A stretch of 64,000 nt of DNA from Microbacterium sp. lyk4-40-TSB-66 (GCF_030209475.1 NZ_JARVRW010000003.1:62001-126000); one strand, 5' to 3'. Numbered from the stretch's first letter, positions 17,390-25,972 are shown. The notes: generated by a model from the sequence alone, not told the origin. Numbers and translations: made by a program.

Positions 17390-18411
17390 GCGTGCACCCG
17401 GGTGCGCAGAAGCTCCGCGGCGTTGGCGCCCAGGATGCCGCTGACCTGCGTCTCGGTCAGGCCCGCCCCCCGCACGAAGGCGACCGGGTCGTCGAGTCCC
17501 ATGTCGAAGGGGAAGTCGCTGCCCAGCAGCACGCGGTCGGCGCCCGCGACCTCGACGAGAAAGCGCAGTGCGCGCTCGTCGTGCACGACCGTGTCGAACC
17601 AGATCTTCGACAGGTAGGTCGAGGGCGCGTGAGCGCAGCCGCGCGCTTCGGGGCGCACTTTCCAGGCCCGGTCGGAGCGCCCGATCGCGGTCGGCAGGTA
17701 TCCCCCGCCGTGCGCCGCGACGAGACGGAGCCCCGGATGCCGATCGAGCACGCCCGCGAAGATGAGGTGCGACAGCGCGACGGCGTTCTCGGTCGGCTGA
17801 CCCACCGTGTTCGACAGGTAGAAGCGGTCGAGCCGCTCGTCGAGCGAGCAGCCGAAGGGGTGCAGGAAGACCACGGCGCGTAGTTCGGCCGCCCGCGCCC
17901 AGAAGGGTTCGAGCCGCTCGTCGCTGAGCTCGACGGAGCCCGCGAACGACGAGACCTCCACTCCCGCGAATCCGCGCCCGAGCACCGCGTCGTCGAGCGC
18001 GTCGACGACCAGGTGCGGGTGCTGCAGCGGCACCACCCCGAGGCCGACGAGACGCTCGGGCGCCTGCGCGACGTGCTCGGCGACGAGGCGGTTGGCCTCG
18101 CTCGTGACCCAGGTCGCGAGACCCTCGTTCGCCCACGGGTAGAAGTGGTTCGGCGAGGGGCTCACCCACTGCCGGTCGACGCCCTGGGCGTCCATGGCCT
18201 CCAGGCGCGCACGCACGTCGGTGAGGCGCGGGAAGCGCTCGCCGATCATGCGGCCCGAGGCCTGGAGGCTCGCGAGCCCGTTGCGGCGCAGTTCGAGCTC
18301 GGCTGCCGCCTGCACCTCGTCGGGCACGCGACGTTCGACCTCGGCGTGCAGGCCCGGCATGAGCAGGTGAGCGTGGACGTCGGTGACGTCGTCGCCCCCG
18401 GGGGCGCTCAC
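17386..18411 (-). CDS. ACMSD-type amidohydrolase, probable decarboxylase
   Basis: A 341-residue metal-dependent TIM-barrel protein. The metal ligands of the family are in place: HxH in TDVHAHLL, His in VFLHPFG, His in VAAHGGG and Asp in LGSDFPFDMG. Relatives decarboxylate aminocarboxymuconate semialdehyde or dihydroxybenzoates (gamma-resorcylate decarboxylase), so a ring or ring-cleavage-product decarboxylation is the likely role. The GTG start overlaps the upstream stop and its own stop overlaps the next start. It shares the operon with an extradiol dioxygenase. Confidence 0.85.
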   Translation of the reverse strand: MSAPGGDDVTDVHAHLLMPGLHAEVERRVPDEVQAAAELELRRNGLASLQASGRMIGERFPRLTDVRARLEAMDAQGVDRQWVSPSPNHFYPWANEGLATWVTSEANRLVAEHVAQAPERLVGLGVVPLQHPHLVVDALDDAVLGRGFAGVEVSSFAGSVELSDERLEPFWARAAELRAVVFLHPFGCSLDERLDRFYLSNTVGQPTENAVALSHLIFAGVLDRHPGLRLVAAHGGGYLPTAIGRSDRAWKVRPEARGCAHAPSTYLSKIWFDTVVHDERALRFLVEVAGADRVLLGSDFPFDMGLDDPVAFVRGAGLTETQVSGILGANAAELLRTRVHA

Positions 18412-19541
18412 GCGCGGGCCGCCGTGAGCTGCGCGACCCCGAACATCAGTCCGCCCATGTCGGCGTCGCGGACGCCGTCGAGCTGCCACTGACCGAGCTG
18501 CACGGACGCGTCGACGATCGCCTTCGCGCGCGCCACCCGGCGCTCGTGGAACGCGTCCCACAGCGCCTGGTCGACGGCATCCCGCTGCACCAGGAGCTCG
18601 CTCAGCACCGCGGCGTCCTCCAGTCCCTGAGCCGCGCCCTGCGCGATGGTCGGGGGGCAGCTGTGCGCGGCGTCGCCGATCACCACGGCACGGCCGCGGT
18701 TCCACGGGGCGTCGACGAGGTGCCGCGTGAACCACGTGTAGTTGGCGTCGGCGCCGGCCTCGATGTCGGCGCGGATGTGGTTCCAGGGGCCGTCGTAGGC
18801 ACGCGACTGCTCGACCATGATCCGCCGGGCCTCTTCGGGCGAGGCGTGCGAGCGGTCCTGGGCCGCCTCGACGAGGAAGGCGTACATGGTGTCGTCACCG
18901 GTGGGCGTGTAGCCGGCGATGTACATAGGGCCGCCGTAGTACAGCTCGCTGCGGTCGACGTCGGGCGGGAGCGAGACGAACGTGCGCCAGATCCCCATGC
19001 CGGTCTGCTCGGGGGTGACGTGGATGCCGATCATCTCGCGCACCGCGGAGTGCAGGCCGTCCGCACCGACGAGCAGGTCGAACGTGCCCGCCGGGGTGTC
19101 GTCGACCTCGATCGCGACGCCGTCGTCGGTCTGCGAGACGCCGGTGACGCGACGGCCGAAGTGCACGCGCGTACCGTTCGTCTCGGCCGCCGCCAGCAGG
19201 ATGCGGGCGAGGTCGGGGCGCGACATGCCCATCGTGGAGGGGTAGTCGGGGCCGCCGGTCTTGAGGTCGGGGAGGGCGGCGACGACGGGTGCACCGGGGC
19301 CGGGGGCGCGCAGGTTCAACCCCTCGAACGCCTTTCCGGCGGCGGCGACCTCGTCCCAGACGCCGAGCTCGTCGAAGACGCGCAGGGCGTTGCCCTGCAG
19401 CGTGATGCCCGATCCGCGCGTGGACAGCGCGGGCTGCGCGTCGTAGAGGTCGACCTCCACGCCGGCCTTGCTGAGGAAGATGGCGGTGGCGAGGCCTGCG
19501 ACGCCGGCTCCGGCGATCGCGACTTTCTGAACGGCGGTCAT
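18408..19541 (-). CDS. FAD-dependent aromatic monooxygenase, group A
   Basis: A 377-residue flavoprotein hydroxylase of the salicylate/6-hydroxynicotinate type. The motifs are AGAGVAGLATAIFL near residue 10 (FAD), the DG motif LVGADGLHSAVR around residue 160 (FAD and NADPH) and GDAAHSCPPTIAQGAAQGLEDA around residue 290. It would insert an OH on a phenolic ring, with or without decarboxylation, using NAD(P)H and O2. In this operon it would make the catechol-type substrate for the dioxygenase encoded upstream. Confidence 0.9.
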   Translation of the reverse strand: MTAVQKVAIAGAGVAGLATAIFLSKAGVEVDLYDAQPALSTRGSGITLQGNALRVFDELGVWDEVAAAGKAFEGLNLRAPGPGAPVVAALPDLKTGGPDYPSTMGMSRPDLARILLAAAETNGTRVHFGRRVTGVSQTDDGVAIEVDDTPAGTFDLLVGADGLHSAVREMIGIHVTPEQTGMGIWRTFVSLPPDVDRSELYYGGPMYIAGYTPTGDDTMYAFLVEAAQDRSHASPEEARRIMVEQSRAYDGPWNHIRADIEAGADANYTWFTRHLVDAPWNRGRAVVIGDAAHSCPPTIAQGAAQGLEDAAVLSELLVQRDAVDQALWDAFHERRVARAKAIVDASVQLGQWQLDGVRDADMGGLMFGVAQLTAARA

Positions 19542-19574
19542 GTCAGAACCTCTCTGTTCTGGGACGGGTGGGGG

Positions 19575-20714
19575 TTAGAGCAGGGCCAGGGGGTTCACCG
19601 GCGACCCGACGGCCCCGGTGATCGGCAGCGGAGGCGCCGAGAGCAGGAACTCCCAGCGTCGCCTCTCGAGGCAGGCGTCGGCGAGCGCGTCGAGGTTCCA
19701 CATCTCGCCGATCGTGAGACCCATGTTCGGGATGACGACCTGGTGCAGCGGCTGGAACGCCGGCACGTCGAACTCGTTCGGCCGCACTTCGAAGCCCCAG
19801 GTGTCGGTCGCGATCGCGGCGATCTCGGTGCGGTGCAGCCACCCGGCCGTGGTGAGCGAGAGCCCGGGGGCGGGGCCGCCGGCGTACTCGCCCCAGCCCT
19901 CGCGGTGCGCGCGCGTGTAGTGGCCGGTGCGGACGAGCACGATGTCGCCGCGGCCCACCTCGACGCCCTGCGCCGCGGCGCACGCGTCGAGGTCGTCGGC
20001 GGTGATCGCGTGGCCGTCGGCGAGCTCACCGGTGGCGGGGGCGAGGTGGCGTCCGAGGTCGAGCAGCACGCCGCGCGAGACGATGACGTCGGCCGCGTGC
20101 TCGATGCCGGTGACGAGGTCGCCGTCGCTGGTGACGACGTCGCCCGCGCGTCGGCCGTTCCACGCGTAACCGTGGTCGAAGATGTGGCCGAGGCCGTCCC
20201 ACTGCGTCGAGCACTGCAGGGGCATCGCGATCACGTCGTCGGCGCCGCCGATGCCGTGCGGGAAGCCCTGGTTTCCTCGCTCGGCGTCGGTTCCGGTGTC
20301 GGTCATCGTGTGCACGGGGTTGGTGCGGCGGCGCCAGCCCTTCTGCGGACCGTCGGTGTCGAAGCGCTGCGAGAGCGAGATCGAGACGCCGTCGCGCACG
20401 AGGGCCGCCGCCGCCCGTCGTTTGTCGGCGTCGATGAAGTTGAGGGTGCCGAGCACGTCGTCGTCACCCCACCGACCCCAGTTGCGGAACGCCTCGGCGC
20501 GAGAGGCGATCTCGGCCTCGGGGTCGTGCCGGTCGAGGTCGGCGGGGTTCTCCGACGGAACGGGTCCCCGAGCCTGTAGAACGGCTCCCTCGGCCACCGC
20601 CTCGGGTCCCTCCTCCTGTCGAACGGCTCCCTCGGCCACCGCCTCGGATCCCTGAGCCTGTCGAACGGCTCCCTCGGCCACCGCCTCGGGTCCCTGAGCC
20701 TGTCGAAGGGTCAC
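19575..20714 (-). CDS. Cyclase-family hydrolase with repeat-derived N-terminus
   Basis: A 379-residue protein. From about residue 60 it follows the cyclase/kynurenine-formamidase-like family: NWGRWGDDDVLGTLNFID, a metal-site-like DGLGHIFDHGYAWNG segment, and a C-terminal GAVGSPVNPLALL. The family hydrolyses amides or lactones with Zn or Mn. The GTG start at 20714 overlaps the stop of the upstream gene. The first 45-50 residues are three in-frame copies of a 14-residue unit (RQAQGPEAVAEGAV) and a remnant, encoded by a DNA repeat, and are not part of the fold. Position suggests it acts on a ring-cleavage or lactone product. Confidence 0.82.
   Translation of the reverse strand: MTLRQAQGPEAVAEGAVRQAQGSEAVAEGAVRQEEGPEAVAEGAVLQARGPVPSENPADLDRHDPEAEIASRAEAFRNWGRWGDDDVLGTLNFIDADKRRAAAALVRDGVSISLSQRFDTDGPQKGWRRRTNPVHTMTDTGTDAERGNQGFPHGIGGADDVIAMPLQCSTQWDGLGHIFDHGYAWNGRRAGDVVTSDGDLVTGIEHAADVIVSRGVLLDLGRHLAPATGELADGHAITADDLDACAAAQGVEVGRGDIVLVRTGHYTRAHREGWGEYAGGPAPGLSLTTAGWLHRTEIAAIATDTWGFEVRPNEFDVPAFQPLHQVVIPNMGLTIGEMWNLDALADACLERRRWEFLLSAPPLPITGAVGSPVNPLALL
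20565..20705. repeat. 42-base tandem repeat inside a coding region
   Basis: Three 42-base units (20664-20705, 20622-20663, 20580-20621) and a partial fourth lie directly after the start codon of the cyclase-family gene. Each contains the dispersed sequence CCTGAGCCTGTCGAA or a close variant, also found at 33049-33121 and 50843-50864. Because 42 is a multiple of three, expansion keeps the frame open. Confidence 0.85.
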
Positions 20715-21655
20715 GAGGTCGCCTCCCCCACGCACCGCACGACCTGCGTGCCCAGAGCCCCGATGGTCCCGGTCATGACGTCGCCGTCGCGCAGGAACCT
20801 CTTCCAATGCTGCCCGTTGCCGGCGGGGCTGCCGGTCAGCAGCAGGTCACCGGGCAGGAGAGGGTGGGTCTGCGACGCCGCCGAGATGAGCGCCGGCACG
20901 TCGAACAGAAGGTCGGAGGTCGAGGCATCCTGCATCACCTGCCCGTTGAGGTCGAGGCGCACCGGGGTGTCGGCGGGGTCGACGAAGTGGGCGGGCACGA
21001 GCAGCGGACCGGTCGGCAGGAACCCGGGCGCGTTCTTCGCCCGGTACCAGTCGGTGCCGATCTCCCTCATGTCTTTGCGGAAGACGAGGTCGCGCGTGGT
21101 GATGTCGTTGACCATCGTGTAGCCGGCGACGTGGTCGAGAGCGTCCTCGCGCGAGACGCGGAACGCCTCGCGGCCGATGACGACGGCCAGCTCGAGCTCC
21201 CAGTCGTGCACCTCGCTGTACGCCGGGAGCACGAGCGGCACGTCGTCGCCGACGACGCAGGCGGTGAGCCCGATGAAGAAGTACGGCTCGCCGCTGCGGG
21301 CGCGCTCGTCCATCATGTCGGCGGCGAAGGCGCGCGCCTCCTCGGGCGTGCGGTCGGTGTTCTGCGTCAGCCCCGCGGCCACGAGTTCGATCACGTGCTG
21401 GCGGTAGTTGGCGCCGGTCTGCAGTACCTGCCGCGGCTCGACGGGCGCCGTCAGCGTCACGTCCGACACGGGATGCCACTCCCCCGGGGCCTCGACGAGG
21501 GCGGCGATCCGCTCCCAGTCGGGGGCGGCGAGGAAGGCGTTCAGACCGCCCCCGAGCTCGTCGGCGGTCAGCGCACGGATGCGGTCTCCGGCCACGAGAC
21601 CGACGTGCACGGCATCCCCGTCGCGGAAACGGGCGAGAGCATAGGGGGCGGTCAT
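20711..21655 (-). CDS. Fumarylacetoacetate hydrolase-fold enzyme (second copy)
   Basis: A 314-residue FAH-superfamily protein. The diagnostic features are VLQTGANYRQHVIE near residue 80, DWELELAVVIG (metal E-x-E) near 160, TMVNDITTRDLVFR, and the C-terminal LLPGDLLLTGSPAGNG. It probably hydrolyses or hydrates the dienoic acid made by extradiol cleavage. It begins five bases after the dioxygenase stop codon, and its own stop overlaps the next GTG. It is longer in the FLPTGP loop region than the other FAH-fold gene and is not its recent duplicate. Confidence 0.87.
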   Translation of the reverse strand: MTAPYALARFRDGDAVHVGLVAGDRIRALTADELGGGLNAFLAAPDWERIAALVEAPGEWHPVSDVTLTAPVEPRQVLQTGANYRQHVIELVAAGLTQNTDRTPEEARAFAADMMDERARSGEPYFFIGLTACVVGDDVPLVLPAYSEVHDWELELAVVIGREAFRVSREDALDHVAGYTMVNDITTRDLVFRKDMREIGTDWYRAKNAPGFLPTGPLLVPAHFVDPADTPVRLDLNGQVMQDASTSDLLFDVPALISAASQTHPLLPGDLLLTGSPAGNGQHWKRFLRDGDVMTGTIGALGTQVVRCVGEATS

Positions 21656-21660
21656 CGCGG

Positions 21661-22677
21661 TCAGCCCCGACCCTGCACGGCGTACGGGTTGAGCAGGGCG
21701 TCCTTGATCTCGTCGGGCACACCCTCCTCGGTCGCGCTGGGGCCGTCGGCGGGCGGGAACGACTCGGTCATCGACATCGGCATGGCGCCGTTGCGGTACA
21801 TGTTGTTCGAGCCGAGCGAGGGCTTCCACGTGTTGGCTTCCCAGTCGGGCACGTAGTTGCGGTATCCACCCGTGTTCAGCTCGATGCGCAGGCTCGAGGG
21901 CTCGCGGTAGTAGAGGAAGGTCTGCTCGCCGATGCCGTGGATGTTCGGGCCGTACTCGATCGGCACGCCGTTCTCCATGAGCGTGTCGGCGGCGATGAGG
22001 AGCTCTTCGCGGGTGTCGACCCAGAAGGCGTAGTGGTTGATGCGACCGGCGCGGCTCGAGCCGTCGAGCACGACGCCGAGGTCGTGCGACTTCTCGTTGG
22101 TCGTGAGCACGGAGAACACCGAGATGGGCGCCTCGTCGAGCACGGTGCGGGCCATGAAGCGGAAGCCGAGCGTGTCGACGTACCACTGCACGAAGGCGTC
22201 GACGTCGCGCGCGGCGACCGTGACGTGGTCGAGCTGGCGCGGGGCTCCGGCGACAGGGCTGCGCTTCTCGGGACGGTCGGGATAGATCGAGGCGGTGTGC
22301 GGCTCGGCGCGGTGGCGCTCGACGTCCCAGTGCAGGGTCATGTCGTGGCCCTGGGGACCGGTGAAGCGGAACGCCCGGCCGATGCCGCGGCCCTCGAACC
22401 ACTCGCCCTCGATGCCGGCGGCCTGCACGCGCTTCGCCGCCTCCTCCAGGGCTTCGGCCGACGAGGTGCGCCAGGCCATGGTCTCGAGGGTGGGCTCGTC
22501 GCCCTTCGCCACGACCAGGGAGTAGGCGTAGTAGTCGCCCCAGCAGCGGAGGTACACACGGTCGTCTTCGCGAGCGACCTCGGTGAGGCCCACCTGGTTG
22601 ACGTAGAAGTCCACCGACGCCTCGACATCAGGAGTCGTGATCGCGACGAACGACAGATGAGAGAGAAGCTTGATCAT
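21661..22677 (-). CDS. Extradiol (catechol 2,3-) dioxygenase, two VOC modules
   Basis: A 338-residue type I extradiol dioxygenase. Two beta-alpha-beta-beta-beta modules are visible, beginning at HLSFVAITTPDVEA and LDHVTVAARDVDA. The Fe(II) ligands are in the second module: His151 (LDHVTVA), His215 (INHYAFW) and Glu266 (LRIELNTG). It opens a catechol-like ring next to the two hydroxyls with O2. GAAAGGA lies seven bases before the ATG at 22677. It is the first gene of the operon, downstream of a promoter with the shared operator motif. The natural ring substrate is not known. Confidence 0.9.
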   Translation of the reverse strand: MIKLLSHLSFVAITTPDVEASVDFYVNQVGLTEVAREDDRVYLRCWGDYYAYSLVVAKGDEPTLETMAWRTSSAEALEEAAKRVQAAGIEGEWFEGRGIGRAFRFTGPQGHDMTLHWDVERHRAEPHTASIYPDRPEKRSPVAGAPRQLDHVTVAARDVDAFVQWYVDTLGFRFMARTVLDEAPISVFSVLTTNEKSHDLGVVLDGSSRAGRINHYAFWVDTREELLIAADTLMENGVPIEYGPNIHGIGEQTFLYYREPSSLRIELNTGGYRNYVPDWEANTWKPSLGSNNMYRNGAMPMSMTESFPPADGPSATEEGVPDEIKDALLNPYAVQGRG

Positions 22678-22720
22678 CTTCGATCCTTTCGGTGAATCGG
22701 GTCGTTCCGACTCTTCTTCC

Positions 22721-22739
22721 ACTATCCGACCTAAGTGGA
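22721..22739. promoter_or_regulatory. Operator-like motif upstream of the ring-cleavage operon
   Basis: CCGAC-C-TAAGT-GG (22726-22738) closely matches the palindrome in the MFS promoter (CCGACATAAGTCGG). On the minus strand it abuts a -10-like GATAGT (22721-22726), in the same relative position as at 14490. TCCACT/AGTGGA arms add further symmetry. Confidence 0.55.
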
Positions 22740-22782
22740 TATCAGGGAACCCGATCCTGTGGATGCCGAACATCGGCGTGAC

Positions 22783-23517
22783 TTATCCGCTCGTGTGGAT
22801 GACCCCGTCGTCGGCCGCGAGGTCGGCGAGGTCCGTCGGCGCGGCGCCCGCGTGCACGGCATCCAGGATCCGTCGGAGTGCGAGACGCTCGGGCGACTCC
22901 CTCCGGACAGGTCGGGTGCGCCGCCCATCCTCGTCGTCGAACGTCACGTCGCACACCGGCGACGCGGAGTCCACGCGCACCTCGACGCGACGTACCCCCA
23001 GAGCGGTGGCGGCGAGTGCGCCGCCCACTCCGCCGCCGACCGTGCGGGTGACGCTCGCGCCGACGCCGTCCGGTCCCCGCAAGGCGATGGTGGTCGCCGC
23101 CGCCGTCTCGATGCGCGCGACGAACGAGAGGGGGCCCGACGCGAGCACCCGCGCCCACCCCACCGCGTCGCGCAGAAGGGTGGTCGCGTCGGTGCGCCCA
23201 CCCCACGCGTCGACCACGATGTGCCGCGGCGCGAGGGGCTCCGCCCGCACATCGACGACGATGTCGGGACGCACGCGGCGGCGCATCACCACGACCGGCG
23301 CGTCGACCTCCTCGAGAAGATCGTGCACCTCGGGCGAGACGGGATCGGGCTCGTCGACGACGTAGCCGGCCGCGCCGTCGAGCCGCCGCCACCAGGCGCC
23401 GTGGCCGTCGACCACCCGCACGGCCACGGGACCGCCGCCCAGCCGCACCCGCGGCGCGAGCTCCGCCACCGCGGCCCGGTACGCGGCCGCCTCGGTCCAC
23501 ACCTCCCGCACGATCAC
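22783..23517 (-). CDS. Unknown protein coupled to a Gfo/Idh dehydrogenase
   Basis: A 244-residue soluble protein that I cannot place in a family. It begins VIVREVWTEAAAYRAAV, has a Gly-rich middle (TRTVGGGVGGALAATALG) and a charged end. There is no membrane segment or obvious metal motif. The GTG start overlaps the stop of the dehydrogenase gene, so both are made together. It is the last gene before the ring-cleavage operon promoter. It may be a subunit or a second enzyme acting on the dehydrogenase product. Confidence 0.7.
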   Translation of the reverse strand: MIVREVWTEAAAYRAAVAELAPRVRLGGGPVAVRVVDGHGAWWRRLDGAAGYVVDEPDPVSPEVHDLLEEVDAPVVVMRRRVRPDIVVDVRAEPLAPRHIVVDAWGGRTDATTLLRDAVGWARVLASGPLSFVARIETAAATTIALRGPDGVGASVTRTVGGGVGGALAATALGVRRVEVRVDSASPVCDVTFDDEDGRRTRPVRRESPERLALRRILDAVHAGAAPTDLADLAADDGVIHTSG

Positions 23518-24560
23518 CGTGACACCCCCGTGCGCACGGCCGCGGCCGCGGCATCGGCGATCGCCGTCACGAACGCCGCGTCGGCGCGGAGCTCGTCGTA
23601 TTCCATCGCGGCCTCGCCGCGCAGCAGGGCAGCGAGCGCACGCCACTCCTTCTCGTACCCGTCGTGTCGGTCGATCGGGTAGACGGTCCGCACTCCCGCC
23701 GCGTCGCGGACGCTGGTGCGGGCTCCGCCGACGTGGACGAACGGCGGGGGGAACTCCACCTCGATGCGTGCGCTCGCCGTGGCGACGCTGACGCGCCACA
23801 GCGAGTCGGCCCCCTCCGGCAGCATCACCGCCGTGAAGCGCACCAGGGCGTCGTTCGCCCGCAGCGCGAGGTCGAACCCGATCGGGGGCACCGGCCGCGC
23901 CCAGATGAGCTCGGGGGTCGAGGAGACGAGGTCGCGCACGAGGGGCAGGTCGTGCACACCGAGTCCCGCGACGAGCTGACGCACGACGGCGGCGCTCTGC
24001 GCGGGATCGTCGAGGTCGAGCGGCGGCCTCTTCGGAGCCGGGCCGGCGGGAAGCGGTTCGCCCATCGTGAGCGCGTGGTAGCGGTCGTTGGGCGACAGGC
24101 ACAGCGTCACGGTCACGGCCGAGATCCGCCCGTCCAGGGCGCTGAGGTGGTGCGTGGCCCGCGCCCAGGCGGGGTCGAAGAGATGGTTGGTGCCGACGAC
24201 CAGCAACGCCCCGACGGCGGCGCACTCGGCGACGAGGCGCTCGGCCTCGTCGGCGGTGTCGGCGAGCGGTTTCTCGCAGAAGATCGCGCGCCGCCCCGCG
24301 GCGAGGCTCGCGCGCACGTGCTCGGCGTGCAGCGACGGGGGGCTGCAGACGGCGACGACGTCGACGTCGGGGTCGGCGAGGAGCGTCTCGACACCCGCGG
24401 AGGCGCGGGCGCCGAACCGTTCCGCGATGACCGCCGCCCGACCGCTCCCGGCGTCGCTGACGTGCACCAGGCGGAAGTCGCCGCCGGTGCGCGCGAGCGT
24501 GGGTGCGTGCAGAGCCGCGACCCCCGGCCCCGAGCCGATGATGCCCACACCCCACGTCAT
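23514..24560 (-). CDS. Gfo/Idh/MocA family NAD(P)-dependent oxidoreductase
   Basis: A 348-residue sugar-type dehydrogenase. The N-terminal Rossmann motif is GVGIIGSGPGVAALHAPTL, followed by AVCSPPSLHAEHV and the conserved EKPLADT (catalytic Lys-Pro). The C-terminal half is the alpha/beta substrate domain. Family members often oxidise C3 of sugars or glycosides. GAGGGGG lies five bases before the ATG at 24560; the in-frame GTG at 24578 falls in an inverted repeat that is more likely an operator. The gene is divergent from the ROK regulator. Confidence 0.87.
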   Translation of the reverse strand: MTWGVGIIGSGPGVAALHAPTLARTGGDFRLVHVSDAGSGRAAVIAERFGARASAGVETLLADPDVDVVAVCSPPSLHAEHVRASLAAGRRAIFCEKPLADTADEAERLVAECAAVGALLVVGTNHLFDPAWARATHHLSALDGRISAVTVTLCLSPNDRYHALTMGEPLPAGPAPKRPPLDLDDPAQSAAVVRQLVAGLGVHDLPLVRDLVSSTPELIWARPVPPIGFDLALRANDALVRFTAVMLPEGADSLWRVSVATASARIEVEFPPPFVHVGGARTSVRDAAGVRTVYPIDRHDGYEKEWRALAALLRGEAAMEYDELRADAAFVTAIADAAAAAVRTGVSR

Positions 24561-24577
24561 CCCGGCCCCCTCGCCCA

Positions 24578-24615
24578 CTTCAGCACGAATTGCGCTGAAG
24601 TCAGAAACTAATGAA
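24578..24615. promoter_or_regulatory. Operator region between the Gfo/Idh gene and the ROK regulator
   Basis: An inverted repeat CTTCAGC-9 nt-GCTGAAG (24578-24600) is followed by AACTAATGAA (24606-24615), whose complement TTCATTAGTT resembles the GACATWAGTC motif of nearby promoters. The location between divergent genes fits autoregulation by the ROK protein. Confidence 0.5.
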
Positions 24616-24670
24616 CCATAGATGAGGGGAATCCGGCAGGGTGAGCGCGCTCTTGTGTGAAGATCAACGC

Positions 24671-25939
24671 ATGGCCAACGTGTCCACCCTCCGCTTCGGC
24701 GCGCAGACCGACGAGGTCACGAGCCTGCTGCGCATCGTCAACATGGTCCGCCTCGGTGAGGCCGTCACGCGCCCCGAGATCGGCCGCGTCACCGGCCTCG
24801 GACGCGGGGTCGTCGCCCAACGCGTCGACCGCGCCGTCGAGATGGGCTTCCTCGAAGACGCCGAATACGCCCCGTCCTCGGGCGGCCGCGCGCCCCGCAC
24901 GCTCCGTTTCCGCGCCGAGCAGGGGCGCATCGTCGTGTGCGCGCTCGGTGGGCTGCACGTGCACGTGGGCGTCACCGACCTCGACGGCGAGATCCTCGAC
25001 GAGGCCCACCGCGCGTGGGACATCGCCCGCGGGCCGGAGGAGACCCTCGACGCCGCGACCGCGATGGTCGACGACCTGCTCGCCGCCGGCGACGGGAGTC
25101 CCGTGTGGGCCATCGTGGTGGGACTGCCCGGACCCGTCGACTTCGAGACTGGTCGCCCGGTCGCCCCGCCGATCATGCCCGGCTGGAACGGATACGACGT
25201 GCGCACCGCGTTCGAGCAGCGCTACGACGCCCCCGTCTGGGTCGACAACGACGTGAACCTCCTCGCCGCCGGCGAGCGCGCCCGGCGCCGCGACGAGGGC
25301 GTCGACCTCATCTACTGCAAGGTCGGCACCGGCATCGGCGCGGGACTCGTCTCGCGCGGACGCCTGCACCGCGGCGCGAACGGCGCCGCGGGCGACATGG
25401 GCCACGTGCGGGTACCGGGAGCGACGCAGATCTGCCGCTGCGGCAAGACGGGCTGCCTCGAGGCCGTCGCCGGGGGTTGGGCGCTGGTCCGCGACGCGCG
25501 CGCCGCGATCGAGAGCGGCGCCACCGGAGCACTCGCCGAGAGCGTGGCATCCGGAAAAGAGCTGACCCCCGAAGACATCGCCCGCTCCGCCGAGCGCGGC
25601 GACCCCCTCGCCATCTCGCTCGTGCGGGCCGGCGCGCGCCAGGTCGGCGAGGCCGTGGCGGCGCTGGTCAACATGTTCAACCCCGGCGTGATCGTCATCG
25701 GCGGGGCGATCGCGTCGGCCGGTGAGCTGTTCCTGGCCGAGATCCGCCACCGCGTGTACGAGCTGTCGCTGCCGCTGGCCACGCGTGACCTCGTGATCAA
25801 GACGAGCGAGAACGACACCCGCGAGCCCGTGCGGGGAGGCGTCGACCTCGCGCAGGAGCAGCTGTTCGAGGTGAGTCTGCCGCGCTGGTTCAGCGAGGGA
25901 CGACCCACGGTGGCCGCGGTGCACGGCCTGAGCGGCTAA
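24671..25939 (+). CDS. ROK-family transcriptional regulator
   Basis: A 422-residue protein. Residues 1-80 hold a winged helix-turn-helix (EVTSLLRIVNMVRLGEAVTRPEIGRVTGLGRGVVAQRVD). The rest is the ROK/hexokinase-like fold: VGLPGPVDFETG, WVDNDVNLLAAGE, KVGTGIGAGLV and a zinc motif around the block with GHVRVPGATQICRCGKTGC. Such proteins sense sugars or sugar derivatives and usually repress transport and catabolic operons. I take the ATG at 24671 because the fold begins there. It is divergent from the Gfo/Idh gene and directly upstream of a CGD pair, so it is the leading candidate to control the C-glycoside genes. Confidence 0.88.
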   Translation: MANVSTLRFGAQTDEVTSLLRIVNMVRLGEAVTRPEIGRVTGLGRGVVAQRVDRAVEMGFLEDAEYAPSSGGRAPRTLRFRAEQGRIVVCALGGLHVHVGVTDLDGEILDEAHRAWDIARGPEETLDAATAMVDDLLAAGDGSPVWAIVVGLPGPVDFETGRPVAPPIMPGWNGYDVRTAFEQRYDAPVWVDNDVNLLAAGERARRRDEGVDLIYCKVGTGIGAGLVSRGRLHRGANGAAGDMGHVRVPGATQICRCGKTGCLEAVAGGWALVRDARAAIESGATGALAESVASGKELTPEDIARSAERGDPLAISLVRAGARQVGEAVAALVNMFNPGVIVIGGAIASAGELFLAEIRHRVYELSLPLATRDLVIKTSENDTREPVRGGVDLAQEQLFEVSLPRWFSEGRPTVAAVHGLSG

Positions 25940-25950
25940 CTTCTTCCTAT

Positions 25951-25972
25951 TTCAGACATTAGTCGCTAGGTT
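25951..25972 (+). promoter_or_regulatory. Promoter/operator of the first CGD pair
   Basis: GACATTAGTC (25955-25964) is followed at once by a -10-like TAGGTT (25967-25972). The same order, motif then TAGGAA, is found on the minus strand before the gene at 34632. It lies about 60 bases before the CGD beta start. Confidence 0.55.

Noticed and set aside
18546-20579. A 677-codon open frame on the plus strand opposite the monooxygenase and cyclase genes
   Set aside because: It is the complement of clear minus-strand genes in GC-rich DNA. Its translation is Arg/Gly/Val-rich without any family motif.
20565-20705. Possible CRISPR array in the cyclase gene
   Set aside because: The 42-base units are adjacent, in frame and translated; they are a tandem expansion of a dispersed element.
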